Notes under the pieces: generated by a model | The model's database searches: none | What the model was told of the DNA's origin: nothing | Seen by the model: only the letters and a program-made list of their open reading frames with translations | Part shown: one piece after another, positions 1-8,114 of the stretch | Numbering within the stretch: position 1 is the stretch's first letter | How the letters are laid out: the number at the start of each line of letters is the position of its first letter | Made by a program: the position numbers and the translations under genes | Assembly (NCBI GenBank): GCA_020161845.1 | Contig: JAIUNK010000019.1 | Span: forward strand, 1-64,000 | Direction of reading: 5' to 3' | DNA length: 64,000 bases | DNA from: Actinomycetota bacterium | GTDB lineage: Bacteria; Actinomycetota; Actinomycetes; Actinomycetales; Dermatophilaceae

Positions 1-2
1 AC

Positions 3-98
3 TACACCAACCGCGTCGGCACCCAACGCGCCGTCCGTAACCACATCCGCGGCCTGAACGCCCTGGGCTACAGCGTCACCCTCAGCCCGGCCGCCTGA
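3..98 (+). CDS. C-terminal fragment of a probable transposase
   Basis: An open frame enters from the left edge and stops with TGA at 96-98. The 31 visible residues are basic and end in LNALGYSVTLSPAA, a tail that resembles the last residues of some actinobacterial IS transposases. The rest of the gene lies outside the window, so the family cannot be assigned. Its position next to a gene-poor stretch and a few kb from a nested IS suggests a junction rich in mobile DNA. It could instead be another small basic protein. Confidence 0.35.
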   Translation, partial: YTNRVGTQRAVRNHIRGLNALGYSVTLSPAA

Positions 99-353
99 CC
101 ACGAACCCGCACCTCACGACGTGGCCACCCGTGTGGTCACCTTCCATTTTCGGATTAGTGGTGACGAGTCTTGCATCGGCAACCAACGCCCTGCCGGCAC
201 CTTGGCAGGCCCGGAAGTCCAGGTGCGCGTCGACGAGCGGGAGGGTGTCGCGCGACAGCCGAACGCGGCGATGCTCGCGAGCGTGGGAGTCACCGCGAGG
301 ATAGTGCAGGGCTGAATTGTCAAGACGCCCATAGCGATTGGCCAGCGAGAAGC

Positions 354-380
354 TCAGGGTCAACGCCTCCGTGTCGATAG
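354..380 (+). promoter_or_regulatory. Sigma-28 (FliA/WhiG)-like promoter
   Basis: TCAG at 354-357, a 15-base spacer, then GTCGATAG at 373-380. The same arrangement stands before fliC, flgK, cheA and flbD in this window. The next firm gene is at 1146, about 760 bases away, so this promoter either makes a long leader, serves the small frame at 449, or once served a gene now lost. Confidence 0.55.
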
Positions 381-448
381 GAAGGCGTCGGGCGCGAGCG
401 CACGACTGCATGGGGCGATGTGCACGCCCAACATGGGAAGGACGTCGT

Positions 449-673
449 ATGGCAGAAGCCGAGGGTGCTTCTCGTTGGCGCACCGGATTCCATCAGGTAT
501 ACCGCGTCAGTAGAACTATCCCGGGGGGTTTATCCCGACGACCACATTCTTTAGCATTCCGCGACAGACCTTTTAGCTGCGCAGCGCGGGTGTGGATATC
601 GGCTCCACTTTGGATTTCTGCAACCCGAGCGCGACAGCGACGAACCATGGGGTACCCAATGTCGATGCCGTGA
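449..673 (+). CDS. Possible small protein behind the 354-380 promoter
   Basis: A 74-residue frame starts at ATG 449, with GGGAAGGA ending 6 bases upstream, a good ribosome site. The start lies about 65 bases downstream of the predicted transcription start. The protein is rich in Arg and Trp and shows no motif I recognise. Third-position GC is near 50 percent, unlike core genes in the window, so it may be a chance frame or a decayed gene. It is reported because promoter, ribosome site and frame line up. Confidence 0.22.
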   Translation: MAEAEGASRWRTGFHQVYRVSRTIPGGLSRRPHSLAFRDRPFSCAARVWISAPLWISATRARQRRTMGYPMSMP

Positions 674-1145
674 TCCGAGCGCAAGGTTCCCCAACGCAGA
701 GGGGTTGTTGACACTCACGCATATCGAGCGATGCCCACGGGAAAAATGTACCGGGGGCGAGGTGCGTCGTTGCATGCATTGCGCACCCCTCAGCCTCTGC
801 GCAGAGGTCCCTGCTCCAAGCTGGGGTTGCCGAGACCGAACGGGCGTCGAAAGCGTCCGCACACGTGGCCGCTCGAACCGAGGCGGCTCACTGCTCAACT
901 AGCCTGACCCGGGTGAAGAAGTTCTCGGTTTTCCCTGAAGGCGAGTCAGGGCAGCGGCTGTCCTCACTGATTCGCTGCGGTGGCGGCCACATTTTCGCCC
1001 CAAGAGGCCGAGGGCAATTGGTGGGCCCCCGTCCCGCGCGCGGCCACCGGCTGCCATCAGGCAGAGCAAGGCCAGGGCGGAGCTCGTCTTAGCTTCGAGC
1101 ACTTCCCAGAGGATACGCAGTTAGAGCAAGTTGCGAGGAGTTCCG

Positions 1146-2441
1146 ATGAGGGCAGACACTGCACGTTTCGTCGTCGCGACGGATTGGTCGCAACCAAGGC
1201 ACATGGCCGCAGTCATGCATGCCTACTCGGAGATAGGGAACCGGGGCGCGGGCACTTCTCTGGTGATAGCAGTCCCTCACGAACCTGGCCCAGATGATGC
1301 TAGGCGCGTGAGAAAGATGTTGCAGCGCGCCCCGGGACAGGTTCAGGCCGAGGTATTCATCGAGGCCTTCGAGGAAGCGCGGGCAAAACCCTGCGCAGCG
1401 GCAATTGTCCCCACCGGGTCAGAGGACTTCCTTCTGTTGCAGGTCGCCTCTTGGGTGGCCAGACTGACTCGCTTGACACTGGTCGGTGAACATTCGGACG
1501 AATCGACCCTACTCGGCTCGTTGCTGGACTCATTTGAGGAGACATCGCGTAAGACGCTGCTGAGCGCTGAAAGTCCAAGTCACATTGAGCCCAGCTGGCA
1601 CGGAGTCTACGCAGGTCAAGGTCGGTTTATAGTCGCGCTGAAGACAGGTGGTAGGGCCTATCTTCCTGTCGGGGACCGCGCGACTGCGGTCAACATTCTG
1701 CAGACGGGTCTGTACGAGCCTGATCTGCAGGGGTATATACAACACAGCGTCCCGAGGGGAGGGCTCGTACTGGACGTCGGAGCAAATATCGGCCTCGTCA
1801 CGATCGCCCTAGCGCATGCCGTGGGCGCCGAGGGCCGGGTCATTGCGTTTGAACCCGTTCCTGCAAACATACAGTATTTACGGTGGAACGTTGAGACGAA
1901 TTGGCTCATGGACGTTGTAGACATCATCTCGAAGGCTGTTAGCGACGTCAACGGCCTCACAACCATGTCGATATCCGATGAGTGGAATGCGTTAGGATCC
2001 ATCACTAAGGGCGAAGTGGAGCTGGCGGGGAGACACGAAACTACTGGCCAGCGTCGGATTGACGTGGAGATGATTCGCTTGGACAGCTACTTTCCTCTAG
2101 ATGTTCACATTGATCTCGTCAAGATTGATGTTGAGGGGGCCGAGCACCTGGTCTTTAAGGGGATGGAGCGCCTCCTCGAAGGTGGCCGGATTGACAGGGT
2201 CGTCTTTGAGTGTGCGCGAGAGCATTTCGACCGTTCTCTCGTGGGACCAGAAAATGCTTGGGATGACTTCATGACTAAGTTACATCAGTATGAAGAGTCC
2301 GGCTGGACTTTCGGGGTGCCACATGAGGATGGAACGCTGTCCGAACTCACAGTGGCGGGCATAGCGGCTCGCGCAAACTTCTCGTCGATCGCCATGGAGA
2401 AACCTGGCCTGGGAACTCAGTGCAAAGAGTGGCCCGTGTGA
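1146..2441 (+). CDS. Two-domain protein: VVAT-type domain plus FkbM methyltransferase
   Basis: The protein has 431 residues; ATG 1146 follows GAGGAG by 5 bases. Residues about 7-115 form the domain shared with the genes at 8736, 19819 and 21745: FVVATDWSQ at the start, LVIAVPHEPGPDD as second strand, then an EAFEEA motif and a PTGSED turn. The C-terminal half is an FkbM-family SAM-dependent methyltransferase with VLDVGANIG near residue 208 and KIDVEGAE near 325. FkbM enzymes O-methylate sugars and other hydroxyls, so methylation of a filament glycan is a reasonable inference. It heads a lower-GC operon with the next three genes and lies downstream of the flagellar-type promoter at 354. Confidence 0.8.
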   Translation: MRADTARFVVATDWSQPRHMAAVMHAYSEIGNRGAGTSLVIAVPHEPGPDDARRVRKMLQRAPGQVQAEVFIEAFEEARAKPCAAAIVPTGSEDFLLLQVASWVARLTRLTLVGEHSDESTLLGSLLDSFEETSRKTLLSAESPSHIEPSWHGVYAGQGRFIVALKTGGRAYLPVGDRATAVNILQTGLYEPDLQGYIQHSVPRGGLVLDVGANIGLVTIALAHAVGAEGRVIAFEPVPANIQYLRWNVETNWLMDVVDIISKAVSDVNGLTTMSISDEWNALGSITKGEVELAGRHETTGQRRIDVEMIRLDSYFPLDVHIDLVKIDVEGAEHLVFKGMERLLEGGRIDRVVFECAREHFDRSLVGPENAWDDFMTKLHQYEESGWTFGVPHEDGTLSELTVAGIAARANFSSIAMEKPGLGTQCKEWPV

Positions 2442-2489
2442 GTAGCCATAGTGGCGCCTGAGAATGTTGACGTTTTTAAGGAGGACGGG

Positions 2490-3119
2490 GTGTCTGACGG
2501 CGTAGAGGCTCACGTGGCACACGTCTGGACAAGTGGCGAAGAAGTGGTCTGCGAGTTCCCTTCTGAGCTTGAGCTGGATGTAAGCATGCATCTTGCTGAG
2601 CCGCATCCTCGTGGACTGCTTGGCCTTCCCTACTGCCAAAACGTCCCAACTGAGGTGCAGACAGTTCGCTTGATTCGTAACGGCTTGTGCCTGCCCATCA
2701 ATTCGTTCGCCGGCGATGAAGTACTTTTGGCCGCGCCCGAATCAAAGCATGTTCAGCTTCTGGAGCGCATGGTTGCACCCGGGCTTGTCAGGGTCCTTCT
2801 GTCGGTCACGTCCGCGCTTATTGGATCGCGGGTGCTGGCGCGTAGCGATGTCGCAGAGTTGTTGATGCAGACTGTCGAGGTGCCACACGCCCTCCTGCTT
2901 GGTGACTATCCGAGAGAGTGGTGGGAGGACACTTTGTGTCGCCTTGACATGATCTGGCCATCGGCCACGGGAGCGCCAATGTCGCCTGAGAGCCCGGTTT
3001 TCCAGGGCGTGGCTACGTACCTCGCGCTTCGCGAGGTTGCTCGTCGCCGAATTGCCGAGCCGTTTCGAGTCCCACGTGAGCTGTCGCAAGCACCCGCAAC
3101 TCCGGGAGCCTACTCATGA
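2490..3119 (+). CDS. Unknown protein in the FkbM operon
   Basis: The frame is open from GTG 2451, but AAGGAGGA at 2478-2485 sits 4 bases before GTG 2490 and decides the start there, giving 209 residues. I recognise no family. The protein is acidic at the N-terminus, has a hydrophobic middle (LVRVLLSVTSALIG) that could be one buried helix, and has a Trp-containing segment (YPREWWEDTL) near residue 150. It overlaps the next gene by ATGA, which implies translational coupling. Operon context suggests a role in making or adding a filament modification, but no function can be assigned from sequence. Confidence 0.6.
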   Translation: MSDGVEAHVAHVWTSGEEVVCEFPSELELDVSMHLAEPHPRGLLGLPYCQNVPTEVQTVRLIRNGLCLPINSFAGDEVLLAAPESKHVQLLERMVAPGLVRVLLSVTSALIGSRVLARSDVAELLMQTVEVPHALLLGDYPREWWEDTLCRLDMIWPSATGAPMSPESPVFQGVATYLALREVARRRIAEPFRVPRELSQAPATPGAYS

Positions 3120-3946
3120 GCACGGCTACACCTGCAAAGCTGGAGACTCTGACGATTTGTCATCGCGCGGCTACTATTCCGCAGAAATGGGTTGGGAAGG
3201 AAATTGCGGTAGGAGGATATTCATCGGGCTCCTCGACGCATCTCTCTCGCTTAGCGCCTGGGTGGTACGCTCGTTACGATCATTCGCACAGCGCCGCGGC
3301 CCTTTTTGCGGCGCCCAGACTACTTCAAGGGATAGGGGAGGGTATCACTCATGTGCGGATGCAGCAATATCGAAAAGTCCTGAGTCATGTTGCCGTGGGA
3401 AGGCAGCATCGTGAGCTGCCCACGCTACGAGAAGTCATGCCTTCGCAGGCGGCGAGCTTGTCTGACACGGATCGTGCGCTCGCGCCAGGATGCGATTTTA
3501 TGGTCCCCCCCGCGTTGAGTTTTCGGAGGACAGTCCTCGCGCATTATGCGAGTTGTCATCTTCCTGTCGACTTCCTTGAGTACGCGGTAGCGGCCATCGA
3601 TGCGGGCGTTCTTGCCGAGAATGAGGTCGTAGATATGCTCCATGAAGACAGGCTGATCGCAGGCGCGCTGGAGCTGGGCATCTACCCATTGGAGTTCTTC
3701 GTAAGCGCCGTGAAGAGTCTAGAAGCTATCTCGCGCAGATTCATCGAGAGGGCAGATTCGAGGCTTGCCTCTTATGGAGCTGATCAGGCGCGCGCACTCT
3801 CATCTTGTGTAGAACGCGCCGGTTCCTACCTCGTACTGGCTGAGCTCGAGCGCCGTTTTGGAACGAATGTCCCGATTGGGACCACGGCTTGGATCGTCTG
3901 CATCACGGATAACGGGGGTGGCTATGTGCCTGGCCGTGCCGAGTGA
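3116..3946 (+). CDS. DUF4422-like possible glycosyltransferase, copy 1
   Basis: The protein has 276 residues; its start overlaps the upstream stop (ATGA) with GGAG 6 bases before. It is clearly paralogous to the next gene along the whole length: TICHR near the start, a P-x-x-W-V followed by EIAVG, HSAAALF, VRMQQYRKVLSH, LELGIYP-EFF and a C-terminal WIVC segment. The order of an early TICHR, an IxVG strand and a QYRK block loosely recalls DUF4422 glycosyltransferases, which carry a similar histidine, VG and HYRR pattern. The resemblance is weak and made by eye. The tandem copy and the FkbM neighbour support a sugar-related role. Confidence 0.55.
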   Translation: MSTATPAKLETLTICHRAATIPQKWVGKEIAVGGYSSGSSTHLSRLAPGWYARYDHSHSAAALFAAPRLLQGIGEGITHVRMQQYRKVLSHVAVGRQHRELPTLREVMPSQAASLSDTDRALAPGCDFMVPPALSFRRTVLAHYASCHLPVDFLEYAVAAIDAGVLAENEVVDMLHEDRLIAGALELGIYPLEFFVSAVKSLEAISRRFIERADSRLASYGADQARALSSCVERAGSYLVLAELERRFGTNVPIGTTAWIVCITDNGGGYVPGRAE

Positions 3947-4772
3947 ACGCTTGCCACTTACACCTGTGGTTTCATACACAATATGTCACCGTTCACCGAT
4001 CCTCCCGGACCAGTGGGTAGACGAGGAGATAGCGGTTGGCCCCCACAATACCGGCAGTCCTTTGCATATTTCTCGGCTCGTTCCGTTGTGGCACGAGAGA
4101 TATACGTACGCGCACAGTGCGGCTGCCCTATTTGGTGTCAATCGAGCCCTTGGCAGCCAGGCGCCCAAGGGCGGGCACGTCCGCATGCAGCAGTATCGCA
4201 AGGTTCTGTCGCATGAGCGCCTCGGAAAACCAGACACCTATCTGCCGTCCATGGGTGTGATCTCTGCCAGTGAGTCGGCTCGCCATGCCCATGTGGGTCT
4301 GTCGCTTGCTACGGGATGCGACTTTCTCGTACCGCGCCCAGTGAGATTTCAGCATTCCGTGCTCGAGCACTACGCTCGCAACCATCGGGTGCTTGACTTC
4401 ATTGACTTCGCGCGAGTGGCCCTCGAGTGTGGTGTACTTTCCGGGCAACAGGTTTCCATGATGATGTTGGAGAGAGTGTACTTCGCTGGTGTTCTGGAGT
4501 TGGGGATCTACCCTGTTGAGTTCTTCCAGCGGGCTTTGACGCAGATTGAGACGGTAGCCGACGAGTTCGCGATGAAGCATGCCGCGCGATTGACGAGCTA
4601 CGATGCGGAGCAGAGTCGGGCGCTTGCGTGGTGCGTAGAGCGGATGGGTTCTTTTCTGGTTCTTGAAGAGTTAAGGGAACGGTACGGCCGAGACGTTCCA
4701 GAGGGGACCTTCGGGTGGATTGTCTGTGTTGCGCCAGAGGGAGACGCGTACGTCCCCGGTAGCGGCGATTAG
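3924..4772 (+). CDS. DUF4422-like possible glycosyltransferase, copy 2
   Basis: The protein has 282 residues from ATG 3924, which overlaps the end of copy 1; the open frame extends further upstream but would overlap that gene deeply. It shares TICHR, EIAVG, YAHSAAALF, VRMQQYRKVLSH, GVLELGIYPVEFF and a WIVC tail with copy 1, so the pair arose by tandem duplication. The stop codon TAG at 4770-4772 lies inside the 8-bp target duplication of the ISL3 element, so the element landed right at the end of this gene without changing the protein. Any operon continuation is cut off here. Confidence 0.55.
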   Translation: MCLAVPSERLPLTPVVSYTICHRSPILPDQWVDEEIAVGPHNTGSPLHISRLVPLWHERYTYAHSAAALFGVNRALGSQAPKGGHVRMQQYRKVLSHERLGKPDTYLPSMGVISASESARHAHVGLSLATGCDFLVPRPVRFQHSVLEHYARNHRVLDFIDFARVALECGVLSGQQVSMMMLERVYFAGVLELGIYPVEFFQRALTQIETVADEFAMKHAARLTSYDAEQSRALAWCVERMGSFLVLEELRERYGRDVPEGTFGWIVCVAPEGDAYVPGSGD

Positions 4773-4773
4773 G
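4766..4773. repeat. Left target-site duplication of the ISL3 element
   Basis: CGATTAGG lies directly before the left inverted repeat and recurs at 8077-8084 directly after the right one. Eight bases is the usual duplication for ISL3-family elements. Confidence 0.9.
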
Positions 4774-4798
4774 GGCTCTTCCTACTTGAGTGTGGGGT
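4774..4798. repeat. Left terminal inverted repeat of ISL3 element
   Basis: Starts GGCTCTTCC and is a perfect 25-base inverse of 8052-8076. The last base overlaps the stop codon (TCA at 4798-4800 on the plus strand) of the transposase. Confidence 0.9.
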
Positions 4799-5027
4799 CA
4801 TAGGTTGAGTCCGCCGGCGATGAGGAGCATGCGGAGGCGGTAGTTGTCGAAGTTCTTGAAGCCGCGGGCGACGCGGCGGTGGAGTTCGATGAGGCCGTTG
4901 ACGGCTTCGGTGCCGCCGTTGCTGGCGCCGTTGGTGGTGAAGTAGGACAGGAATGCCTCTCGCCACTGTTTCAGGGTGCGGCCGAGGCGGGCGATCTCGG
5001 GGATGGGGCAGGTGGGGAAAGAGTCGA

Positions 5028-5071
5028 TGATCTGTTCGGCGATCACCTTCCCGGCGGCGTGGTCCTTCTGG
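5028..5071. repeat. Left copy of 44-bp direct repeat flanking the nested IS
   Basis: Identical over 44 bases to 6835-6878, starting TGATCTGTTCGG and ending CTTCTGG. It lies within the ISL3 transposase and abuts the nested element on its left side. It reads as an unusually long target duplication. Confidence 0.92.
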
Positions 5072-6834
5072 CCCGAGTTGGCTCACGTAGCGACTGATTT
5101 TCGCCGCTCGGGTCCGTGAGCTGGGGCGTTCTGGTCGGCGGGGTTCGTTTCGGGTCACTAATCGTAGGGTGTGGTGGTGGCTTTCATCCGGACGGTCCGC
5201 ACGGCTTCGGGCGCGACGGCGGTGCAGATCGTGGCCAAGGTGAAGGGCCGCAACCGGGTGTTGGAGCATGTCGGGTCGGCGCACACCGAACTGGACCTTG
5301 CGCTGCTGCAGCAGGCGGCCCGGGAACGGCTCGACGAAGTGGCTCCGCCACTGGACCTGCCGGTCGAGGTGCCTGTCCGCCCGGCACGGCTCCTGCCTGG
5401 GCCGGCCGAGGGGGTCCTGGACTGGTCCTCCCCGGCCGCGCTGGGCGAGCGTGACGGGCTGGTCGCGCCGGCGCGGATCCTGGCGACTGGCAGTGAGGTC
5501 CTGTATCGCGCGATCGGGACCGTGTACGAGGAGCTGGGGTTCGCCGCGGCGCTTGAGGATCCGGTGTTCGCTGACCTGGTCATCGCCCGCGTGGTCGAGC
5601 CCACCTCGCTACTGGACGCCGGCAGGGTCCTGATCGAGCTGGGGGCGCGGCCGGCCAGCTACGCGACGATGAAGCGGACCCTGGCCAGGGTCACCGGGCG
5701 GGACTACCGCGCCACAGTCGCATCCGCGTGTTTCGCGCACGCCACCAGCCATGGGGACCTCACCCTCGTCTTGTTCGACGTGACGACGCTGTACTTCGAG
5801 GCAGAGCACGAAGACGAGCTGCGCAAGGTTGGCTACTCCAAGGAGCGGCGCGTCGACCCCCAAGTCGTGGTCGGGCTTCTGGTCGACCGGACGGGTTTCC
5901 CGCTGGAGCTCACCTGCTGGGCGGGCAACAAGGCCGAGACCGCCACGTTGCTGCCCACGATCAGGGCGTTCCAGGAACGGCACGGGCTGGCCGACTTCGT
6001 CGTCGTCGCCGACGCCGGGATGCTCTCATCGTCGAATCTGAAGGCGCTCGACGAAGCCGGGATGAGGTTCATCGTGGGATCCCGCCAGGCCAAGGCCCCC
6101 GCCGATCTTGCCTCACACTTCCGCTGGCACGGGGACGCCTTGGTTGATGGGCAGCTCATCGACACCATCACGCCCCGGCACGCGGGCACTACCAGCGAAA
6201 ATGACGTGGCGAAGAAGGTCGAGCCGGTGTGGGACCCGGCCATGCATCCGAAGTCGTGGCGCGCCGTTTGGGCGTACTCGGCGAAGCGGGCCGCCCGGGA
6301 CGGGCGGACCCTGACCCTGCAGGAGAACCGCGCGAAGGCCGTCGTGGCGGGGGAACGCGCCGCCAGGACCCCGCGGTTCGTGACGGTCCACAAGGGCGAC
6401 GCCGTCCTGGACGAGAACGCCCTCGCGCGAGCGCGGCGGCTGGTCGGGTTGAAAGGCTACGTCAGCAACATCCCCCACACACTGATGCCCGCCGCCGAGG
6501 TCATCGCCTCCTACCACGACCTGTGGCACGTCGAGGCGTCGTTTCGCATGTCCAAGACCGATCTGCGGGCCCGGCCCATGTTCCACCACAACCGTGACGC
6601 GATCGAAGCCCACCTCACCATCGTCATGACCGCCCTCGCCCCTCGCCCGTGAGATCCAAAGCCGCACCGGGATCACGATCCGGCAGGTCAACCGGCAACT
6701 ACGGCCCCTGCGAAGCGCGACCATCCGGATCAACGGCGCCACCCACCGCATCCCACCCGAAATCCCCGAACCCCAGCAAGCCATCCTCAACGCACTGCAG
6801 AAACCGGGTCACTAACGATTTGAGCCAACTCAGG
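5072..6834. mobile_element. IS1634/IS1549-like insertion nested in the ISL3 element
   Basis: The element is 1763 bp with imperfect ends: CCCGAGTTGGCTCA at 5072-5085 against the inverse of 6821-6834, 13 of 14 matching. It carries one long transposase frame of the IS1634 branch of IS4-type DDE transposases. It is bounded by a 44-bp direct repeat. IS1549 of Mycobacterium smegmatis, a member of this family, is known for long and variable target duplications, which explains the 44 bp. Confidence 0.88.
5171..6815 (+). pseudogene. IS1634-family transposase with one frameshift near its end
   Basis: The frame opens at GTG 5171 and is intact for 493 residues (DVTTLYFEAE, GLLVDRTGFPLE, ADAGMLSSSN, WHVEASFRMSKTDL, motifs of IS1634-type DDE transposases). 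It stops at 6650-6652 after MTALAPRP. Adding one base shift near 6645-6650 lets it continue as REIQSRTGITIRQV to PQQAILNALQKPGH and TAA at 6813-6815, the expected family C-terminus. The loss removes about 55 residues after the catalytic Glu region, so activity is doubtful. The site is C-rich, so a read error is possible. Confidence 0.85.
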
Positions 6835-6878
6835 TGATCTGTTCGGCGATCACCTTCCCGGCGGCGTGGTCCTTCTGG
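6835..6878. repeat. Right copy of 44-bp direct repeat flanking the nested IS
   Basis: Exact copy of 5028-5071, immediately to the right of the nested IS1634-like element. The ISL3 transposase frame reads smoothly into it from the right. Confidence 0.92.
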
Positions 6879-8051
6879 TGGTAGGCGGAGCGGAGCAGTT
6901 GGGCGCAGGACCAGGCGACTTCGACCTCGCGGTGTTCCTCGCGGGCGGTGAACACCGCGTTCAGGCGGGACTTCTGTTTGTCGGTGAGGTTCTCTCGTCC
7001 GGCACGCAGGTTGTTCCGGACCCGGTACAGCGGGTCGTTCTTACGGCCGCGGTGACCGAGGGTGTCCTGTTGGACGCGGCGGCGGACCTCGTCGACGGCT
7101 TGAGTGCCAAGCTTGACGACGTGGAAGGCGTCCAGGACGGCGGTGGCGTCGGCGAGCTGGTCGTCGATGGCGTTCTTGCACCCGTGGAAGGGGTCCAGGG
7201 TGGCGACCTCGACCCGCTTGCGGAAGCCTTCCCGCGGGCGTTGAGCCAGTCCTTGTAAGCGGACCCGGTACGGCCCGGGACCAGGTCCAGCAGCCTGGCG
7301 CGCACCACGACCTTGCCGTTCTTGCCTGGGTGGCGGGTGAGGTCGACCATCCCGGTCAGCTCCTTGAGGCCGCGCCCGCCGTCCTCGGCCGGTTTCGTGG
7401 ACACGTGGTGCCAGACGTGCTCGTCGACGCCGAGGGTGTCCACCCCCTCGAACCGGGTCGGGTCTTCCGCGGCCGCCTTGAGCAGGGGCTTGATGGAGGC
7501 CCAGACCGTGTTCCAGGTCGTGCCCAGCTGTCGGGCGATCCCGGCCACCGAAGCGTGTTCGCGGCGCAGTTGCCCGATCGCCCACCAGCACGCCCGCACC
7601 GTCAGCAACGCACGCGGCGCCGCGATCTTCTCGTCCTGCTCCACGAACGTGAGCCGCGCACAGCCGGGGTCCGGGCAGCGCCACCGCCGCTTGCGCCAGA
7701 TCACCCTCACCGGCCGCCCGAAACACGGGGCGTCCACCAGCCTGGCCTCGACCCGACCGTGCGCGTGCGCGAGGACCCCGCATGAGATGCATGCCCATCA
7801 CCGTCGGCGCCGACTCCACCCGCACCGTCAACACCGCCCCCGGCCCGTCGTCGCGGTCCACGCCAATCACGTGCAGCCCGTCCAGGCCGACCAGCAGGTC
7901 ACACCGCACGCAATAGCCGCCCTTCGGGCAGCACAAAGTAGGCTCGGGCATCGTCGAGGTCCTCGGGGTCAGGAGAGGTAGAAGTCCCCTGATCCTCGGG
8001 GGCCTCGACCCCCATCCACCGCACTCCAACACCCGTCAGCGCGTCGTGCTC

Positions 8052-8076
8052 ACCCCACACTCAAGTAGGAAGAGCC
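8052..8076. repeat. Right terminal inverted repeat of ISL3 element
   Basis: Perfect inverse of 4774-4798 over 25 bases, ending GGAAGAGCC. Confidence 0.9.
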
Positions 8077-8084
8077 CGATTAGG
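8077..8084. repeat. Right target-site duplication of the ISL3 element
   Basis: CGATTAGG, identical to 4766-4773. Confidence 0.9.
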
Positions 8085-8114
8085 GCAAGCTGGGCAGCGA
8101 TACAGCGGTCGTGG

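Larger units (their letters stand above)
99..1145. other. Gene-poor kilobase with a flagellar-type promoter
   Basis: No convincing long gene is present on either strand. Many short frames overlap with mixed third-position composition and none shows a family motif. Two things stand out: a sigma-28-like promoter at 354-380, and a short frame with a good ribosome site at 449-673. The rest may be an untranslated leader of the methyltransferase operon starting at 1146, or decayed DNA beside an insertion-sequence remnant. Confidence 0.5.
4798..7951 (-). pseudogene. ISL3-family transposase, frameshifted and interrupted
   Basis: Translation would start at 7951 with MPEPTLCCPKGG and finish with RMLLIAGGLNL at 4798. 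The zinc-finger-like N-terminus and the DDE domain (GVDEHVWHH, DPFHG, DAFHVVKL, ENLTDKQ) identify ISL3 family. An extra base near 7792 shifts the frame, and a missing base near 7228 restores it, so residues between are read in another frame. The IS1634-like element at 5072-6834 then splits the gene within its last quarter. The two indels do not lie in long homopolymers, so they look like true decay rather than read errors, though that cannot be proven here. Confidence 0.88.
4774..8076. mobile_element. ISL3-family insertion sequence, interrupted
   Basis: Both ends carry a perfect 25-bp inverted repeat beginning GGCTCTTCC (4774-4798 and 8052-8076), typical of ISL3 ends, and the element is flanked by an 8-bp direct repeat. 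Without the nested insert (5072-6834) and one copy of its 44-bp duplication the element would be about 1.5 kb, a normal ISL3 size. Its transposase reads on the minus strand and is broken by two indels and by the nested element, so it cannot move by itself. It separates the FkbM operon from the minus-strand operon at 8115-9998. Confidence 0.92.

Noticed and set aside
659-666. GTCGATGC as another flagellar -10 box
   Set aside because: No TCAG-like -35 box 15-16 bases upstream.
4769-5284. 171-codon minus-strand frame over the IS left end
   Set aside because: Crosses the ISL3 end and the nested IS boundary; the true transposase end is in another frame (4798-5046).
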